From JANSWP01 sp041941305 (GTDB lineage Bacteria > Bacteroidota > Bacteroidia > Chitinophagales > Saprospiraceae): DNA of 64,000 nucleotides. The position numbers were made by a program, and so were the translations under genes. The DNA lies in the NCBI GenBank assembly GCA_041941305.1, contig JBGTQJ010000027.1, positions 62,001 to 126,000 on the forward strand. Direction: 5' to 3'. The stretch's first letter is position 1; each line of letters opens with the position of its first letter. Of this stretch, positions 37,096-45,880 are shown one piece after another. The notes beneath the pieces are model-generated. The model made no database searches. It was not told where the DNA came from and saw nothing but the letters and a program-made list of their open reading frames with translations.

Positions 37096-37364
37096 CTTGA
37101 AGGTTTAAGATTTTGGTAGGCTAAACTTTGTGCAGCCATCACCATATTGGACTTGAAAAAAGTTTAAGATTAAAAATTTCAGGCGAAATGAGGAAAATAA
37201 ATTTCTCATAAATTATCAGGATTCAAATTCTATTACACTTCAATCGAACAACAGGCAAATATAGGTGTTTTAAAAAGACCCGAATTGCGACGGAAAACGA
37301 CTGTGCTGCAAGGGATTGTGAAAAAGCATTGCTTTGAATTTTATTTTTACGGTACTTTTTTTAT

Positions 37365-37372
37365 TATCTTTG
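37365..37372 (+). promoter_or_regulatory. -7 box before the GT5-like gene
   Basis: TATCTTTG followed by CGCACCTTTTTTAA; almost the same string (TACCTTTG, CGCACCTTTTTAA) lies before pheS at 42734. The ATG is 52 bases downstream. No TTG lies at the usual distance upstream; a TTTG at 37333 is too far (28 bases). The remaining divergent gap holds nothing else recognisable. Confidence 0.45.
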
Positions 37373-37424
37373 CGCACCTTTTTTAAAAGCGTTTTTAGAT
37401 TTTGTAAATAAACAACAGTGTTCT

Positions 37425-38252
37425 ATGACAGACAAGAAGAAAGTTCTGATTGTAACACAAGAAATGCAACCCTACACTGCACTTTCCGAAATATCTGAGA
37501 TCGCCCGAAAACTACCACAACATATTCAGGAAAAAGGTATGGAAATCAGAGTCTTGATGCCTCGATTTGGGACGATAAATGAGCGCAGACACAGGCTTCA
37601 TGAGGTAGTTCGGCTTTCTGGGATGAATATCATTGTAGATGACGATGACTTTCCCTTAATAATAAAGGTGGCATCCTTGCCAGGAGCAAGAATGCAAGTC
37701 TATTTTCTCGATAATGATGATTTCTTCAGAAGGAAATCTGTATTTGAAGATGATGAAGGCAAACCATTTGACGACAATGCTGACAGAATGGTATTTTTCT
37801 GTAAAGGAGTCATTGAAACTGTCAAAAAATTTGGTTGGCCACCTGACATAGTGCATTGCCACGGTTGGATGACCAGTTTGATTCCCATTTACATTCGGGA
37901 AGCATACAAAACCGAACCTTTGTTTCATCATTCCAAAATTATCTACTCTTTGTACGATAATTCGGTTGAAAAAACTTTTACGAATAAATTTTTCACCAAA
38001 GCTTCTATCAATAATCTTGAAGAATCTGATTTACAGGTTTATCAAAATGGGCAAGGCATTAGCTTGCACCAAGGAGCTATTAAATATGCAGATGCCGTTA
38101 TTCGCGGAAGTGAAAACATGAGCGAGCCTGTAGCAAATTTGGTGGAAGATGTTGACATTCCTGTGCTTGATTACAAGGGTGAAGAGGAATATCTCAAGGC
38201 TTACCTGGATTTTTATCACGAACTACTTGCAGAGCAGGAAGTTGAAACTTAA
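37425..38252 (+). CDS. Half-length GT5 glycogen/starch-synthase-like protein
   Basis: A 275-residue protein matching only the N-terminal GT5 domain of glycogen synthase (usual length ~470). It keeps GTINERRHRLHEV, VYFLDNDDFF and IVHCHGWMTSLIPIYI. The ADP-glucose loop KxGGL near the N terminus is replaced by QPYTALSEISEIAR, and the whole C-terminal GT1 domain with the E-x7-E site is missing, so it is unlikely to be a working synthase. Similar short proteins stand beside panC and DUF4270 genes across Bacteroidota, which speaks against a local truncation. The C terminus is acidic. Function unknown; a regulatory or sugar-nucleotide-binding role is possible. Confidence 0.8.
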   Translation: MTDKKKVLIVTQEMQPYTALSEISEIARKLPQHIQEKGMEIRVLMPRFGTINERRHRLHEVVRLSGMNIIVDDDDFPLIIKVASLPGARMQVYFLDNDDFFRRKSVFEDDEGKPFDDNADRMVFFCKGVIETVKKFGWPPDIVHCHGWMTSLIPIYIREAYKTEPLFHHSKIIYSLYDNSVEKTFTNKFFTKASINNLEESDLQVYQNGQGISLHQGAIKYADAVIRGSENMSEPVANLVEDVDIPVLDYKGEEEYLKAYLDFYHELLAEQEVET

Positions 38253-38256
38253 TCAG

Positions 38257-38326
38257 TTTGCAGTTTCCAGTATGCAGTCGGCAGTAATTAATACAATGCT
38301 GCGAACTGCATACTGCCCACTGCAAC
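38257..38326. repeat. Inverted repeat of CAGT-rich sequence
   Basis: Two arms of about 30 bp (38257-38286 and 38297-38326) face each other with several mismatches and one gap; the perfect core is CAGTATGCAGT / ACTGCATACTG. It starts five bases after the GT5-like stop and probably acts as a terminator between it and the DUF4270 gene. Confidence 0.6.
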
Positions 38327-38368
38327 CCGCTCCGCTCGTTCCCTTGAAAAATTAACACACAAAAAAGA

Positions 38369-39757
38369 ATGAAACAAATCGTAAAAGCACTTATGGTGCT
38401 AATGGTTGGGCTATGGTTGGTCAATTGCAATGATCCGACTACCATTGGTTCAGACTTATTGGATGGTGATGAATTGAATTTTGATTTCACCGACACCATC
38501 ACCTTGGTTGGTCAGGTAGTAGAGGATGGCGACTCAATAATTACTTATCCGGGCACAATCGGTCTTGGTTTAGAAAGCTTTTTGGTAGGCGTAATTGAAG
38601 AACCGATATTTGGAAGAACGGAATCCAGTATATTCGTCAACCCTTATCTGACGAATAATGAAATTCCAAAATTTGCCAGAGGAGAATTTTTTCAGGATTT
38701 ACAATTACAGTTGGATTCTATAATATTGGTTTTACCATACGATACCTCAGGAATTTATGGTGATACCATCAATGAATCCTTTAGCATTGATGTATTTGAG
38801 CTGGAAGAGGGCCTGGATCGTGAAGAGACCTATTACTCAAATCAATCTTTTGCATACAATCCAATTCCAATAGCACGGGCAGAGAATTTCAGACCTCGAC
38901 CCTATACTCGACTTCAAACACTCTTCCCCAACGAAAATTCGGATATTTACGACACTCTGGAAACAGAACCGCAATTGAGAATTCGCTTTACACCTGAATT
39001 TGAAGATCGATTTTTCCCTACTTTTATTGACGATACCCTAAATTTTCAGAACGATACTTTATTTCTGAATTTTTTTAAAGGCTTACATATACGTTCAGCA
39101 TCCAACTCTTCCACTCAAGGGATGCTTAGCTTTGATTTGAATGTCGTTAATTCTGGTATCTCTGTTTATTACAAAACAAAAGATGGTCCGGCAGTCTATC
39201 GGTTCACTGTTTCTGGGGAACCTGTATCGATGACTCATTTTGAGCACGATTATTCAGGAAGTTTGGTGGGTGATTTTTTAAATAACGATCCTTCCGAAGA
39301 AGATAGCATACTTTTTGTTCAAGGTATGGCTGGTGTCAGCACCATTTTTGAAATACCTTATTCGGAATCTTGGGACAATATCATTGTCAATAAAGCTGAA
39401 TTGGAAATCCCGGTACTCTCCCACCCGGATGACAATTTGATTCTGGATCCTGCCCGACAATTAGCGCTTGAAGAGGTTATGGAGGATGGCTCTACCCGGC
39501 TTATCAACGATTTTGGAATTGCACTTACATTGGGTACCAGTTTTACCTTCGCCTTTGGAGGAAACATTCTAAATGGGGAAAAATATCTGGTAAATATGAG
39601 CTCTCAATTTCAAGATATGATCGCTGGAGGAGCTTCAAAAAAAATAAAAGTTACGGTTTTGAATAAACCAAATCGAGCTTCAAGAACTATATTTGCTGGG
39701 ACTAAACATGAACCAGTGCCGTTTAGGCTGAACCTAAGTTATACAATAATCGAATAG
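38369..39757 (+). CDS. DUF4270 outer-membrane lipoprotein
   Basis: A 462-residue predicted lipoprotein (signal ending LVNC, Cys20) of the Bacteroidota family DUF4270. Family signs are the opening CNDPTTIGSDLLDGD, the early FLVG.I.dp.fG.t.asiF (here VGVIEEPIFGRTESSIF) and a long series of beta-strands. Function is unknown; members lie next to GT5-like genes in many Bacteroidota, as here. It is probably in one transcription unit with the upstream gene unless the intervening inverted repeat stops transcription. A hairpin follows the gene. Confidence 0.85.
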   Translation: MKQIVKALMVLMVGLWLVNCNDPTTIGSDLLDGDELNFDFTDTITLVGQVVEDGDSIITYPGTIGLGLESFLVGVIEEPIFGRTESSIFVNPYLTNNEIPKFARGEFFQDLQLQLDSIILVLPYDTSGIYGDTINESFSIDVFELEEGLDREETYYSNQSFAYNPIPIARAENFRPRPYTRLQTLFPNENSDIYDTLETEPQLRIRFTPEFEDRFFPTFIDDTLNFQNDTLFLNFFKGLHIRSASNSSTQGMLSFDLNVVNSGISVYYKTKDGPAVYRFTVSGEPVSMTHFEHDYSGSLVGDFLNNDPSEEDSILFVQGMAGVSTIFEIPYSESWDNIIVNKAELEIPVLSHPDDNLILDPARQLALEEVMEDGSTRLINDFGIALTLGTSFTFAFGGNILNGEKYLVNMSSQFQDMIAGGASKKIKVTVLNKPNRASRTIFAGTKHEPVPFRLNLSYTIIE

Positions 39758-39768
39758 ATTTCATTAAA

Positions 39769-39798
39769 AAACCAAAGGAGAATTGTATCTTTTGGTTT
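39769..39798 (+). terminator. Weak hairpin after the DUF4270 gene
   Basis: AAACCAAAGG pairs with CTTTTGGTTT (10 bp with one G-T pair, loop AGAATTGTAT) 11 bases after the stop. No U-tract follows, so the efficiency is doubtful. Confidence 0.45.
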
Positions 39799-39883
39799 GA
39801 TGTACAACCAAATGAATAACTACATCAGGCTAAAAATGGGGAAACCCCACGACACTATTTTTTCACCAAATACCCATTGAACT

Positions 39884-41725
39884 ATGTGCGGAATTGTTGC
39901 ATATATCGGAAAAAACGAAGCCTTTCCCATTTTAATTAAAGGATTACAAAGACTGGAATACCGTGGCTATGATAGTGCTGGCGTAGCTCTTTTAAATGGA
40001 AAACTCAACATTTACAAGAAAAAAGGGAAGGTTAGTGAATTATTGAACTATACTGAAGACAAAAACCTTGAAGGCACGATAGGTATTGGTCACACTCGCT
40101 GGGCTACTCATGGAAAACCCAACGATGTGAATGCCCACCCGCACATTTCGGGAAATAACCGCTTAGCACTCATCCACAATGGTATCATTGAAAATTATGC
40201 AGTTATCAAAACTGCATTGGAAAGTAAAGGGCATATTTTTCACACCGAAACAGATACTGAAGTTTTAGTTCACCTGATTGAAGAAGTTCAAAAAGTTGAA
40301 AACCTGCCTCTTGAAGAAGCAGTTCGAGTAGCATTGACCAATGTCATTGGAGCATACGCAATTGTGGTTTTAGATAAAGAAGATCCGAATAAATTGGTTG
40401 CTGCAAGGAAAGCAAGTCCACTGGTTATTGGCATTGATGATGATGGTTTCCTGATCGCTTCTGATGGCACCCCAATAGTTGAACATACTCGAAAAGTAGT
40501 TTATTTAAATGATGAAGAAATAGCCGTAGTTAGAAGAGATGGCACTTTTGAGATTAGGACAATTGGTAACGAAGTACAAGATCCGTACTTCCATGAATTG
40601 ACAATGCAAATTGAGGGTTTGGAGAAAGAGGGCTACGATTATTTCATGTTAAAGGAAATAAACGAGCAGCCTCGGACCATTACTGATGCCATGCGTGGAA
40701 GGCTCAATGCAAATGAGGGCTGGATAAAATTTGGAGGCATTGATGAATATGCTGACCGCATATCCAATGCGAAAAGATTTATTATCGTAGCATGTGGAAC
40801 GTCCTGGCATGCAGGTTTGATTGCAGAATATATTTTTGAGGATTTGGCAAGGATACCTGTGGAAGTTGAATATGCTTCCGAGTTTAGATACCGGAATCCC
40901 ATAATCACTGAAGAGGATGTTGTCATTGCAATTTCACAATCAGGAGAAACAGCCGATACCCTTGCTGCTTTAGAGTTGGCAAGAGAAAAAGGAGCTTTGA
41001 TTTATGGCATTGTAAATGTTGTTGGTTCCTCAATCGCCAGAATGACTGATGCGGGTTCATACATACATGCAGGACCTGAAATTGGTGTAGCTTCTACAAA
41101 AGCGTTTACTGGGCAGTTGACTATTTTGACAATGATCGCTTTGAGTATTGCTCACAAAAGAGGGACGATTCCTGAATCTGATTATCGAAAGTTGTTGACA
41201 GAGATGGAATTGATTCCTCAAAAAGTGGCTCAAATAATTGAAAAATGCCATGATCAAATCAAATACATCGCCGGAGAGATGAAGGAGGCTACCAATGCCT
41301 TGTATTTAGGAAGAGGCTATAATTTTCCAGTAGCACTTGAAGGAGCCTTGAAGTTGAAGGAGATTTCTTACATACATGCAGAAGGCTATCCTGCAGCAGA
41401 AATGAAACATGGACCAATTGCATTGATAGATGAGAACATGCCGGTTATTGTAATTGCCACGAATGCAAGTTCCTATGAAAAAATTGTAAGTAATATTCAG
41501 GAAGTGAAGGCAAGGCATGGAGTCGTCATTGCAGTTGTAACTGAACAAGATAAAATCATTCGAAAAATTGCAGATTACACCATTGAAATACCAGATACAG
41601 CAGAGCCATTGTCTCCACTACTTTCTGTAATTCCAATGCAATTATTGTCTTATCATATTGCGGTGATGAGAGGTTGTGATGTAGATCAACCAAGAAATTT
41701 GGCAAAATCTGTAACAGTTGAATAA
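39884..41725 (+). CDS. glmS: Glutamine-fructose-6-phosphate aminotransferase
   Basis: A 613-residue enzyme that makes glucosamine-6-phosphate from fructose-6-phosphate and glutamine, the entry to peptidoglycan and lipid A sugars. The N-terminal nucleophile Cys2 (MCGIVAYIG), the glutaminase motifs RLEYRGYDSAG and GHTRWATHG, and two SIS domains (CGTSWHAG, SQSGETADTLAAL, STKAFTGQL, then the C-terminal DQPRNLAKSVTVE) are all intact. Length is normal. No glmS ribozyme is seen upstream (the 126-bp leader region is too short and lacks its core), nor expected in this phylum. Probably a single-gene unit. Confidence 0.97.
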   Translation: MCGIVAYIGKNEAFPILIKGLQRLEYRGYDSAGVALLNGKLNIYKKKGKVSELLNYTEDKNLEGTIGIGHTRWATHGKPNDVNAHPHISGNNRLALIHNGIIENYAVIKTALESKGHIFHTETDTEVLVHLIEEVQKVENLPLEEAVRVALTNVIGAYAIVVLDKEDPNKLVAARKASPLVIGIDDDGFLIASDGTPIVEHTRKVVYLNDEEIAVVRRDGTFEIRTIGNEVQDPYFHELTMQIEGLEKEGYDYFMLKEINEQPRTITDAMRGRLNANEGWIKFGGIDEYADRISNAKRFIIVACGTSWHAGLIAEYIFEDLARIPVEVEYASEFRYRNPIITEEDVVIAISQSGETADTLAALELAREKGALIYGIVNVVGSSIARMTDAGSYIHAGPEIGVASTKAFTGQLTILTMIALSIAHKRGTIPESDYRKLLTEMELIPQKVAQIIEKCHDQIKYIAGEMKEATNALYLGRGYNFPVALEGALKLKEISYIHAEGYPAAEMKHGPIALIDENMPVIVIATNASSYEKIVSNIQEVKARHGVVIAVVTEQDKIIRKIADYTIEIPDTAEPLSPLLSVIPMQLLSYHIAVMRGCDVDQPRNLAKSVTVE

Positions 41726-41755
41726 TTAATCGCCTATAATTGAATCAAAATATCT

Positions 41756-41820
41756 ATGATTTACGTTTTTATGTTATCTTAACTTTAATTTTCGAGAAGG
41801 TCTTCACAATCGTAAATCAT
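41756..41820. repeat. Inverted repeat in the glmS-DUF4290 gap
   Basis: ATGATTTACG (41756-41765) and CGTAAATCAT (41811-41820) are perfectly complementary over 10 bp with a 45-base spacer. It may be part of the glmS 3' end or a leader structure of the next gene. Confidence 0.35.
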
Positions 41821-41880
41821 AATTTATCCAAAGGAATTCCTCATTATGCGAGTCCCTTTGAGATTTAAATCGCATATCAA

Positions 41881-42564
41881 ATGACTTATAATTCAGCAAG
41901 GGATGAATTAATCATTCCAGAATACGGAAGAAATGTTCAAACATTAATTCGCCATGCACGAGCAATAGACGATCCAGAAAAACGGCAAGCCTTTGTTGAA
42001 CAAGTAGTCCATTTGATGATGCAAATGCATCCTCAAAACCGAAACCTGGATGACTATCGTACAAAGATGTGGAAACATGTCTTCCGTATTGGTGAATACA
42101 ACCTTCCCGATGTTCTTCCTCCAAACGGCATCATCCCTACACCAGAAGATGCTCGAAAAAGACCAGATAGAATCCCGTATCCTCATAAAGAAACGCGATT
42201 CCGTCATTATGGTCATAATGTTCAAACATTAATCAAGAGGGCAATTGAAATGGAAGAAGGTCCGATTAAAGATGGTTTTGTACAGGTCATTGGATCTTAT
42301 ATGAAATTGGCTTATCGTACCTGGAACAAAGAGCATTATGTTAGCGATGATATTATTGTTCAAGACCTCGAAAGCTTGTCAGAAGGAAAGTTGAAACTGG
42401 TTGAAGATGCCTCTTTAGATGGCTTAACCCAAGCTAATCGGAAAAGAAAACGAAACGCTGTTTCCAACAAAGGTGGTCACAACGGAAAAGGCAGAGATAA
42501 TTACAGACGAAGAGGTAGAGACCGCGATAGAGATCGAGACAATTACAAACGAAGAAGAAGATAA
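41881..42564 (+). CDS. DUF4290 protein with basic tail
   Basis: A 227-residue protein of the Bacteroidota family DUF4290. The core (~1-180) has two similar halves: LIIPEYGRNVQTLIRHARAI and FRHYGHNVQTLIKRAIEME, so it is probably an internal duplication of a helical unit. It ends in a strongly basic, low-complexity tail (~190-227: GKGRDNYRRRGRDRDRDRDN) of the kind that binds RNA. No known function; a role in RNA or ribosome biology is inferred only from the tail. It lies between glmS and pheS, on the same strand. Confidence 0.85.
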   Translation: MTYNSARDELIIPEYGRNVQTLIRHARAIDDPEKRQAFVEQVVHLMMQMHPQNRNLDDYRTKMWKHVFRIGEYNLPDVLPPNGIIPTPEDARKRPDRIPYPHKETRFRHYGHNVQTLIKRAIEMEEGPIKDGFVQVIGSYMKLAYRTWNKEHYVSDDIIVQDLESLSEGKLKLVEDASLDGLTQANRKRKRNAVSNKGGHNGKGRDNYRRRGRDRDRDRDNYKRRRR

Positions 42565-42733
42565 ACTTTGGGTAGTTTTTTAAAATCACTTCATCATTGC
42601 AATTGCTCCAAAAGAGCTCAACTTCATTTTCTATTGGATATTAGACTTCACTTTTTGGAGAAACGGTGAAGTAATTATTTAAAGGCTGCTTAGGAACTTT
42701 TCTTTCCTTTTTATATTTCTCCTTTCAAACAAT

Positions 42734-42741
42734 TACCTTTG
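42734..42741 (+). promoter_or_regulatory. -7 box of pheS
   Basis: TACCTTTG, followed by CGCACCTTTTTAA, matches TAnnTTTG. It would start a leader of about 100 bases ahead of the pheS ATG at 42849. No TTG at -33. Confidence 0.5.
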
Positions 42742-42767
42742 CGCACCTTTTTAAGTTGTGTTCGCGC

Positions 42768-42821
42768 GTTCATGTATTTAAGTACCAAATAAATAATTCA
42801 TTTACCCTTAAATACATGAAC
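42768..42821 (+). promoter_or_regulatory. Stem-loop in the pheS leader
   Basis: GTTCATGTATTTAAG (42768-42782) and CTTAAATACATGAAC (42807-42821) form a perfect 15-bp stem with a 24-base loop. It lies between the presumed transcription start and the start codon, so it is part of the mRNA leader. No U-tract follows. A translational or stability control of pheS is possible. Confidence 0.5.
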
Positions 42822-42848
42822 ATCTGGACATATGAACATACCATAGCA

Positions 42849-43886
42849 ATGTCAGCAGAAATTTTTGGCAAAGTCAAACAGATAATAGAAGAGATCAAAT
42901 CTTCAGCCCCAAATACAAAGGACGAAGTAGAACAGTTCAGAATACAATATTTAGGGGCAAAAAATATTTTGAAGCCTTTGATGGGAGAAATTCGCAATAT
43001 CCCCAATGAGATGAAACGTGACTTTGGACAATTGGTCAATCAGGCCAAACAAACTGCTGAAGCCAAATTCCAGGAACTAAAAGCCACGATAGAATCTGCA
43101 AGCGAACAAGCTGATTTTCAGAACATGGATTTAACAGCTCCCGGCGAACCTTTAGATTTGGGCTCAAGACATCCCAACACCATTGTCATGAATCGGATCA
43201 TTGAAATTTTTCAAAGATTGGGTTTCGCTGTAGCTGAAGAGCGTGAGATTGAGGACGATTGGCACAATTTCACCGCGATGAATACACCCGAAGATCATCC
43301 GGCACGTGATATGCAGGATACTTATTACCTGAAGAACAGTACCGAAATGTTGTTGCGCACCCATACTTCTTCTGTACAAGCACGTGTAATGACAACAACT
43401 CAACCCCCAATTCGAATTATCGCTCCGGGACGAGTATATAGAAATGAAACCATCTCTGCCCGTTCTCACTGCCAATTCCACCAAGTTGAAGGATTGTATG
43501 TCGATGAAGACGTTTCCTTCGCCGATATGAAACAGACGCTTTTACATTTCTCAAAAGAGATGTATGGCTCAGATACAAGAATTCGTCTACGTCCTAGTTA
43601 CTTCCCATTTACAGAACCAAGTGCAGAAATGGATATCTCATGCTTCGTTTGCAATGCAGAAGGATGCAATATATGTAAATACACAGGCTGGGTAGAAATC
43701 CTGGGATGTGGCATGGTTGATCCGCAGGTTTTGGAAAACTGTGGAATTGACTCAAACAAATATTCCGGCTTTGCTTTTGGAATGGGAATTGAGCGACAAG
43801 CAATTTTGAAATACAAAATCAATGACATACGATTGTTATTCGAAAATGATGTTCGATTCCTAAAGCAATTTTCTTCTGCACTTTGA
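42849..43886 (+). CDS. pheS: Phenylalanyl-tRNA synthetase alpha subunit
   Basis: A 345-residue class II synthetase subunit; with PheT it charges tRNA-Phe. N-terminal coiled coil (~1-85) that holds the tRNA, then the catalytic core: motif 2 region PGRVYRNETISARSHCQFHQ, FTEPSAEMDISCFVC, and motif 3 SGFAFGMGIERQAILKY. The Cys-rich insert (CFVCNAEGCNICKYTGWVEI) is seen in many bacterial PheS. The start at 42849 (MSAEIFGKV) is chosen because it fits the usual length; in-frame ATGs at 42816 and upstream lie within or before the leader hairpin. pheT is not adjacent. Confidence 0.96.
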   Translation: MSAEIFGKVKQIIEEIKSSAPNTKDEVEQFRIQYLGAKNILKPLMGEIRNIPNEMKRDFGQLVNQAKQTAEAKFQELKATIESASEQADFQNMDLTAPGEPLDLGSRHPNTIVMNRIIEIFQRLGFAVAEEREIEDDWHNFTAMNTPEDHPARDMQDTYYLKNSTEMLLRTHTSSVQARVMTTTQPPIRIIAPGRVYRNETISARSHCQFHQVEGLYVDEDVSFADMKQTLLHFSKEMYGSDTRIRLRPSYFPFTEPSAEMDISCFVCNAEGCNICKYTGWVEILGCGMVDPQVLENCGIDSNKYSGFAFGMGIERQAILKYKINDIRLLFENDVRFLKQFSSAL

Positions 43887-43908
43887 AACTTTTATTGTCA
43901 TGAAAATT

Positions 43909-43947
43909 AAAAAGGAACTTGTCATTTAAATTTGCCAGTTCCTTTTT
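43909..43947 (+). terminator. Terminator of pheS
   Basis: AAAAAGGAACT and AGTTCCTTTTT form a perfect 11-bp stem with a 17-base loop, and the right arm ends in five T's. It lies 22 bases after the pheS stop and 27 before the gatA start. Confidence 0.75.
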
Positions 43948-43974
43948 GCAATTTTGGACAACTCTACAGCAAAA

Positions 43975-45396
43975 ATGCCCAAATACACATCCCACCAACA
44001 AATCCAAAAGGATTTAGAGTCTGGCAAAACAACTTGTCTCGAAGTAGTTGAATATTATCTCTCCCAAATCAAAAAAAACCAACACCTTAATGCTTATGTG
44101 GAAGTTTTTGAGGAAGATGCCCTACAAAAAGCGAGGGAATTGGACTTAAAATATCAGAATGATCCAAGTTCAGTAGGCAGGTTATTTGGAGTTATTATTT
44201 CAATTAAAGATGTTTTATGCTATAAAGATCATACCGTCACTGCAGGTTCTAAAATCCTTTCAGGTTTTCAATCCATTTTTTCCGCAACCGCAATTGACCG
44301 AGTAATTGAAGAAGACGCCATTATCATAGGCAGAGTCAATTGTGATGAATTTGCAATGGGCTCAACTTGCGAAAATTCGTTTTATGGACCTACCAAAAAT
44401 GCAGCTGACACTTCCAAGATTCCAGGAGGTTCTTCTGGTGGTTCCGCTGTTGCTGTCCAGGCAGATACTTGTCTTGTCTCTTTGGGAACAGACACCGGAG
44501 GTTCGGTAAGGCAGCCAGCAGCCTTTTGCGGGGTAATTGGATTTAAACCTACTTATGGGCGCATTTCCAGATATGGGTTGTTGGCCTACGGATCTTCATT
44601 TGACCAAATAGGAGTGCTGTCAAATAGTATAGAGGATGTTGCCATACTACTGGAAATCATGGCAGGAGCAGATGAGTTTGACGCTACAGCAAGTACGAAA
44701 TCAGTACCCAAATATTCTGAGAATCTGACTTTTGATAAAAAGGTTAAAATTGCCTATTTTGATTCTGCTTTAAATCATGAAGGTATTGATGAAAGCATTC
44801 GACATCGGTCTTATGAATTTATTGAAAAGCTAAAATTAGAAGGCCATACAGTAGAACCAGTATCGTTTGAGTATCTGGATTATATAATTCCTGCCTATTA
44901 TGTTTTAACTACGGCGGAAGCATCTTCCAATCTTTCCAGATATGACGGTATCCGTTTTGGACATAGAAGTGCTGACGCAAAAAATATCGAGGAGGTTTAT
45001 AAAAAAAGTAGAACTGAAGGATTTGGAAGAGAGGTAAAGCGAAGAATTATGTTGGGGACATTTGTGCTTAGCTCTGGATATTACGATGCTTACTATTCAA
45101 AGGCTCAAAAAGTCCGAAGATTAATTGCAAATCGCACGAAAGAAATTTTCAAGGATTTTGATTTCATTTTAATGCCTGCCTCCCCCACTCCAGCATGGGA
45201 AATTGGAAAAATGATAGATGACCCTGTCGCCATGTACCTGGCAGATATTTTTACTGTACAAGCAAACATGGTTGGCATTCCCGCCATATCTATTCCAATC
45301 GGCAAAGACAAAGAAGGGATGCCCATTGGCATACAACTGATGGCTAATAAATTTGAAGAAACAGCATTACTAAGTTTTTCAAAAAGGTTTTTATAG
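43975..45396 (+). CDS. gatA: Glutamyl-tRNA(Gln)/Asp-tRNA(Asn) amidotransferase subunit A
   Basis: A 473-residue amidase that, with GatB and GatC, turns Glu-tRNA(Gln) and perhaps Asp-tRNA(Asn) into the correct amide forms. The Ser-cisSer-Lys triad is intact: Lys in ISIKDVL, Ser in GTDTGGSVRQPA, and the glycine/serine loop PGGSSGGSAVAV. The 3' end has VQANMVGIPAISIPIG, typical of the family. The ATG at 43975 is preferred over a TTG at 43954. gatB and gatC are not beside it, as is common. It follows the pheS terminator by 27 bases, leaving little room for a promoter, so read-through may occur. Confidence 0.95.
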   Translation: MPKYTSHQQIQKDLESGKTTCLEVVEYYLSQIKKNQHLNAYVEVFEEDALQKARELDLKYQNDPSSVGRLFGVIISIKDVLCYKDHTVTAGSKILSGFQSIFSATAIDRVIEEDAIIIGRVNCDEFAMGSTCENSFYGPTKNAADTSKIPGGSSGGSAVAVQADTCLVSLGTDTGGSVRQPAAFCGVIGFKPTYGRISRYGLLAYGSSFDQIGVLSNSIEDVAILLEIMAGADEFDATASTKSVPKYSENLTFDKKVKIAYFDSALNHEGIDESIRHRSYEFIEKLKLEGHTVEPVSFEYLDYIIPAYYVLTTAEASSNLSRYDGIRFGHRSADAKNIEEVYKKSRTEGFGREVKRRIMLGTFVLSSGYYDAYYSKAQKVRRLIANRTKEIFKDFDFILMPASPTPAWEIGKMIDDPVAMYLADIFTVQANMVGIPAISIPIGKDKEGMPIGIQLMANKFEETALLSFSKRFL

Positions 45397-45880
45397 TAAT
45401 TTTTCGCTTCCTTTTTATACAAGCCAAATCATTTGTAAGATTCTACAATAAGAACTTATGCATATCATAAAGGCTGCCAAGTGATGGCATATTAATCAAG
45501 TCAAGCATGGCTTCTCAACTGTACTCTACTCATTTTGAAACAATAGGCAAGAAATCAGATACAAGACGCTTTTAACAGGAAATTTCAAACCTATTTATCT
45601 TGTTTCCTGCCTCTTTTTCTTGATTCTAAAAAGTGTAGCGTGTAGAAAGCATGGCATGACTTTCGCAATTCTCCAAAGAAACTGTTAAATTTTATTCCGA
45701 AAGGTCAAATCCTCCAATCGTTTTATTAACTGAGTCTTTTATTTAATATCTTAGCGACATCCCCTTTTTAGTCGGCAGAACACAGTAGCAAAGAGTAGAA
45801 TTGAAAAAAGACGACTACTTTGTAGCAGTCTTTAAAATTGCACTCACTTAAATTCTGGTTTAGACAAACACAAAACAACT
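45397..45880. other. 484-bp gap after gatA with a possible terminator
   Basis: No coding region of note. CAGGAAA (45576-45582) and TTTCCTG (45603-45609) form a 7-bp stem, followed by CCTCTTTTTCTT, a plausible but distant terminator. Near 45750, TATCTTAG is one base off a -7 box and may start the transglycosylase transcript. A short TGCCA/TGGCA hairpin lies at 45475-45489. No tRNA or known RNA fold could be recognised. Confidence 0.4.

Noticed and set aside
39758..39883. A glmS ribozyme in the glmS leader
   Set aside because: The gap is only 126 bp, contains the end of the previous unit, and none of the ribozyme core can be found.
45397..45880. A tRNA, tmRNA or other structured RNA gene in the longest gap
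   Set aside because: No cloverleaf, no T-loop GGTTCRA string and only short hairpins are present.
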